Positions 5,200 to 6,966 of a stretch of DNA of 6,966 nt are shown piece after piece (the stretch's first letter is position 1; every line of letters starts with the position of its first letter). This DNA comes from an uncultured Mogibacterium sp. (lineage in GTDB: Bacteria; Bacillota_A; Clostridia; Peptostreptococcales; Anaerovoracaceae). The stretch lies in the NCBI RefSeq assembly GCF_938039775.1, contig NZ_CALHTQ010000006.1, forward strand, positions 1 to 6,966, in the 5' to 3' direction. The notes below the pieces were generated by a model that was not told where the DNA came from, did not search any database, and worked only from the letters and a program-made list of their open reading frames with translations. Made by a program: the position numbers and the translations under genes.

Positions 5200-5751
5200 T
5201 TAATTTTCAGGCTGAAGGTAGCTGATATACGGAAGCCCCCTGTACTTCTGGTCGAAATCGAGCCCGTATCCGATTATGAATAGGTCATCAACAGTAAATC
5301 CAATATAGTCTGCTACAAATCCTGTAGTTCGGCGAGATGGCTTATCTAGCATAGTGCAGACCTTAATGGTCTTAGGATTTCTCTCCTTGAGCTTCTCAAG
5401 AAGGAATGTAAGTGTCGTACCGGTATCTACAATGTCTTCGATAATCAGAACATTCTTCTGGTACAGGTTCATATCAGTATCCATCTTAATCTTAACTACA
5501 CCCGAGCTAGTAGTGCTTGAGCCGTAGCTGCTGGCCTTGATGAAGTCAATACTAGTGTCAATAGTCAGCTCCTTGAGCAGGTCACACATCCAAGGAACAG
5601 AACCCTTAAGCGTCCCTATAACGATAACCTCTTCCCCTTCAAAATCCTTTGAAATCTGTTCCGCAAGCTCTTTTGCACGCGCTCTGATCTGCTTTTCTGT
5701 GTATAGAATCTTGCCAAAGATTCCGCTTTCCGAAGCCTTAATGTTAGCCAT
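5200..5751 (-). CDS. hpt: Hypoxanthine phosphoribosyltransferase
   Basis: This 183-residue type I phosphoribosyltransferase salvages hypoxanthine, and usually guanine, by joining it to PRPP to give IMP or GMP in the cytoplasm. Signature parts are all present: the LKG loop (48-50), the flexible-loop SYG (75-77), the PRPP loop VLIIEDIVDTGTTL with E105, D106 and D109, K137 in MLDKPSRR that contacts the purine, and the C-terminal GYGLDFDQKYRGLPYI. Length is normal for bacterial HPRT. A GGAGGAG ribosome binding site precedes the ATG at 5751, and only 18 bases separate it from ysxC, so it is the last gene of the lon operon and is followed by a terminator. In many Firmicutes hpt instead sits beside tilS and ftsH, so this position is less usual. 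Confidence 0.97.
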   Translation of the reverse strand: MANIKASESGIFGKILYTEKQIRARAKELAEQISKDFEGEEVIVIGTLKGSVPWMCDLLKELTIDTSIDFIKASSYGSSTTSSGVVKIKMDTDMNLYQKNVLIIEDIVDTGTTLTFLLEKLKERNPKTIKVCTMLDKPSRRTTGFVADYIGFTVDDLFIIGYGLDFDQKYRGLPYISYLQPEN

Positions 5752-5769
5752 TTGTTCTCCTCCGATCTA

Positions 5770-6384
5770 TTAAACGTCGTACTCTTCAAAGTTTTCGTAG
5801 TAATCCAGCAGTTGCTCTATTTCTCCTAACAGAGCATCATGCCCTGTCCTCTTTAGCGCACTAACCGGAATTACCTTATCTTCCTTGCTCATCCCTAAAG
5901 TCTTGCGAATCTCCGAGATGTTCTTGCTACGCTGATTAGACGATACCTTGTCAGCCTTGGTCGCTACAACGATGCCATCTAAGTTATAGTACTTGAGATA
6001 CTCATACATCTGAACATCTTGTGCTGAAGGCTTATGCCTGATATCTACAAGCTGAATCACCTTAAGTAACCCTTCTCTATTCTCGAGATAGCTCTCCATC
6101 ATGGCGCCCCATTTCTCAGATTCAGACCTCGACACTCTAGCATAACCATATCCTGGAAGGTCAACGATTCTAAATTCGTCATTCACCCGATAAAAGTTAA
6201 TTGTTCTCGTTTTACCTGGACTACCGCTAACTCTTGCTAGATTCTTTCTCCTGGTAAGCAGATTAAGCAGCGAAGACTTCCCCACGTTCGATCTGCCTGC
6301 AAAAGCAATTTCTGGCACACCAGGCTCTGGATACTGTGTAGCTTTGACTGCTACTGCCTCGAGCTCGGATTTATTTATTTGCAT
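5770..6384 (-). CDS. ysxC: YsxC/EngB ribosome biogenesis GTP-binding protein
   Basis: This 204-residue GTPase of the EngB/YihA group assists 50S subunit assembly. It carries G1 GRSNVGKS (30-37), the G2 threonine in PGKTRTINFY (T59 or T61), G3 DLPGYGYA (75-82), G4 TKAD (142-145) and G5 SAL (175-177). The GYGYARVS stretch and the KWGAMMESYL helix are diagnostic for EngB over Era or Der. Length is typical (about 195-210). The start at 6384 follows AGAGGATGAGAG. It begins 16 bases after the lon stop codon, and lon-ysxC pairing is known from Bacillus. The presence of this gene and rbgA gives the window two separate 50S-assembly GTPases. Confidence 0.97.
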   Translation of the reverse strand: MQINKSELEAVAVKATQYPEPGVPEIAFAGRSNVGKSSLLNLLTRRKNLARVSGSPGKTRTINFYRVNDEFRIVDLPGYGYARVSRSESEKWGAMMESYLENREGLLKVIQLVDIRHKPSAQDVQMYEYLKYYNLDGIVVATKADKVSSNQRSKNISEIRKTLGMSKEDKVIPVSALKRTGHDALLGEIEQLLDYYENFEEYDV

Positions 6385-6400
6385 CTCTCATCCTCTTTAT

Positions 6401-6966
6401 CTATTTGCTTTTAGCGTCCTTTTTATTTGCTTCATCCTCAAGGATGATTTCCTTAAAGGCATCCTCAGCCGTCTCCAGGAATACGAATCTTAGTTTCTTG
6501 CGTACAGAAATTGGAATTTCCTCTATGTCACGCTTATTATCAGCAGGAAGAAGAATCTTTCTAATTCCTTGTCTGTAAGCTGCAAGAACCTTCTCTTTGA
6601 TTCCACCTACTGGCAATATTCTGCCTCTAAGAGTAATCTCTCCAGTCATAGCAACGTCCCTTCTAACCTTGTTACCAGACAGTGTAGAGAATAGTGCTGA
6701 GCACATAGTTACACCAGCAGAAGGACCATCCTTAGGTGTTGCTCCTTCTGGGATATGCATATGTATCTTGTATTGTTCGAAAATACGCGTATCCAAGCCA
6801 AACTGTTGGGCATGTGATTTGATATATTCCAAGGCTATTGTTGCTGATTCCTTCATCACAGTTCCTATATTTCCCGTGATAGAAAGATCTCCACTGCCTT
6901 TGGAGAAAGCTGATTCTATAAAGAGAATATCTCCCCCTACACTTGTCCAAGCCAGTCCTGTTACAA
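6401..6966 (-). CDS. lon: ATP-dependent protease Lon, C-terminal part (5' end outside window)
   Basis: The visible 187 residues are the C-terminal proteolytic domain of Lon, the AAA+ serine protease that degrades misfolded and regulatory proteins. The frame is open to the right edge and begins [17 protein letters not shown], the start of the Lon protease domain. The catalytic serine is in PKDGPSAGV (codon 6721-6719) and its partner lysine is in [12 protein letters not shown], so the Ser-Lys dyad is intact. The end ([15 protein letters not shown]...[14 protein letters not shown]) is normal for the family, with a short charged tail. A GTG at 6859 is internal, not a start. It leads the ysxC-hpt operon as seen here. 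The ATPase and substrate-binding parts and any heat-shock promoter lie outside the window. Confidence 0.97.
   Translation of the reverse strand, partial: VTGLAWTSVGGDILFIESAFSKGSGDLSITGNIGTVMKESATIALEYIKSHAQQFGLDTRIFEQYKIHMHIPEGATPKDGPSAGVTMCSALFSTLSGNKVRRDVAMTGEITLRGRILPVGGIKEKVLAAYRQGIRKILLPADNKRDIEEIPISVRKKLRFVFLETAEDAFKEIILEDEANKKDAKSK

Noticed and set aside
5537..5773. 78-codon plus-strand frame
   Set aside because: It is antisense to the start of hpt, with no plus-strand promoter or ribosome binding site.
6401..6859. A short stand-alone Lon-like protein starting at GTG 6859
   Set aside because: The same frame continues upstream to the edge with the conserved [11 protein letters not shown] segment, so the GTG is an internal valine.
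6732..6950. 72-codon minus-strand frame
   Set aside because: It overlaps lon in another frame, and the lon protease motifs occupy the true frame.

Overview
The window is about 7 kb of moderately AT-rich chromosomal DNA from a Gram-positive anaerobe, most likely a clostridial Firmicute. The gene families and pairings point this way: lon next to ysxC, rplS-rbgA-rnhB order, and nudF beside xerD. Protein style recalls the Mogibacterium/Eubacterium-type 'Family XIII' group, but that is an impression, not a placement. Every supported gene lies on the minus strand, so transcription runs from right to left. No CRISPR, tRNA, rRNA or insertion sequence is visible.

Right block (6966 to about 5120): the C-terminal part of the Lon protease (its 5' end is outside the window), ysxC/engB (ribosome-assembly GTPase) and hpt (hypoxanthine phosphoribosyltransferase). 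Gaps of 16-18 bases and a hairpin terminator after hpt make this one operon.

Middle block (about 5100 to 2975): an orphan 112-residue gene with a strong ribosome binding site, resembling small phage-type proteins. A roughly 290-base intergenic region follows, holding a perfect 14-bp inverted repeat and a promoter overlapped by an 8-bp dyad. Then come nudF (ADP-ribose pyrophosphatase, Nudix) and a XerD-like tyrosine recombinase, closed by a clear intrinsic terminator. The recombinase has kept both arginines and the tyrosine but lost the other catalytic positions.

Left block (about 2960 to 1): an extended -10 promoter and a structured leader precede rplS (ribosomal protein L19). A long hairpin with a short U run separates rplS from rbgA, a circularly permuted GTPase of 50S assembly with an unusual G4 motif. 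The last gene is the most remarkable. One uninterrupted frame from 1469 to the left edge encodes a complete RNase HII, then a viroplasmin-type RNA/DNA-hybrid-binding domain, then a complete RNase HI, so both classes of RNase H sit in one polypeptide. It occupies the place where a simple rnhB is expected.

Together the genes cover ribosome assembly (L19, RbgA, YsxC), removal of RNA from DNA (RNase H fusion), protein quality control (Lon), and nucleotide housekeeping (Hpt, NudF). The main things worth a second look are the double RNase H, the catalytically degenerate XerD, the RbgA G4 change, and the regulatory structures around rplS and nudF.
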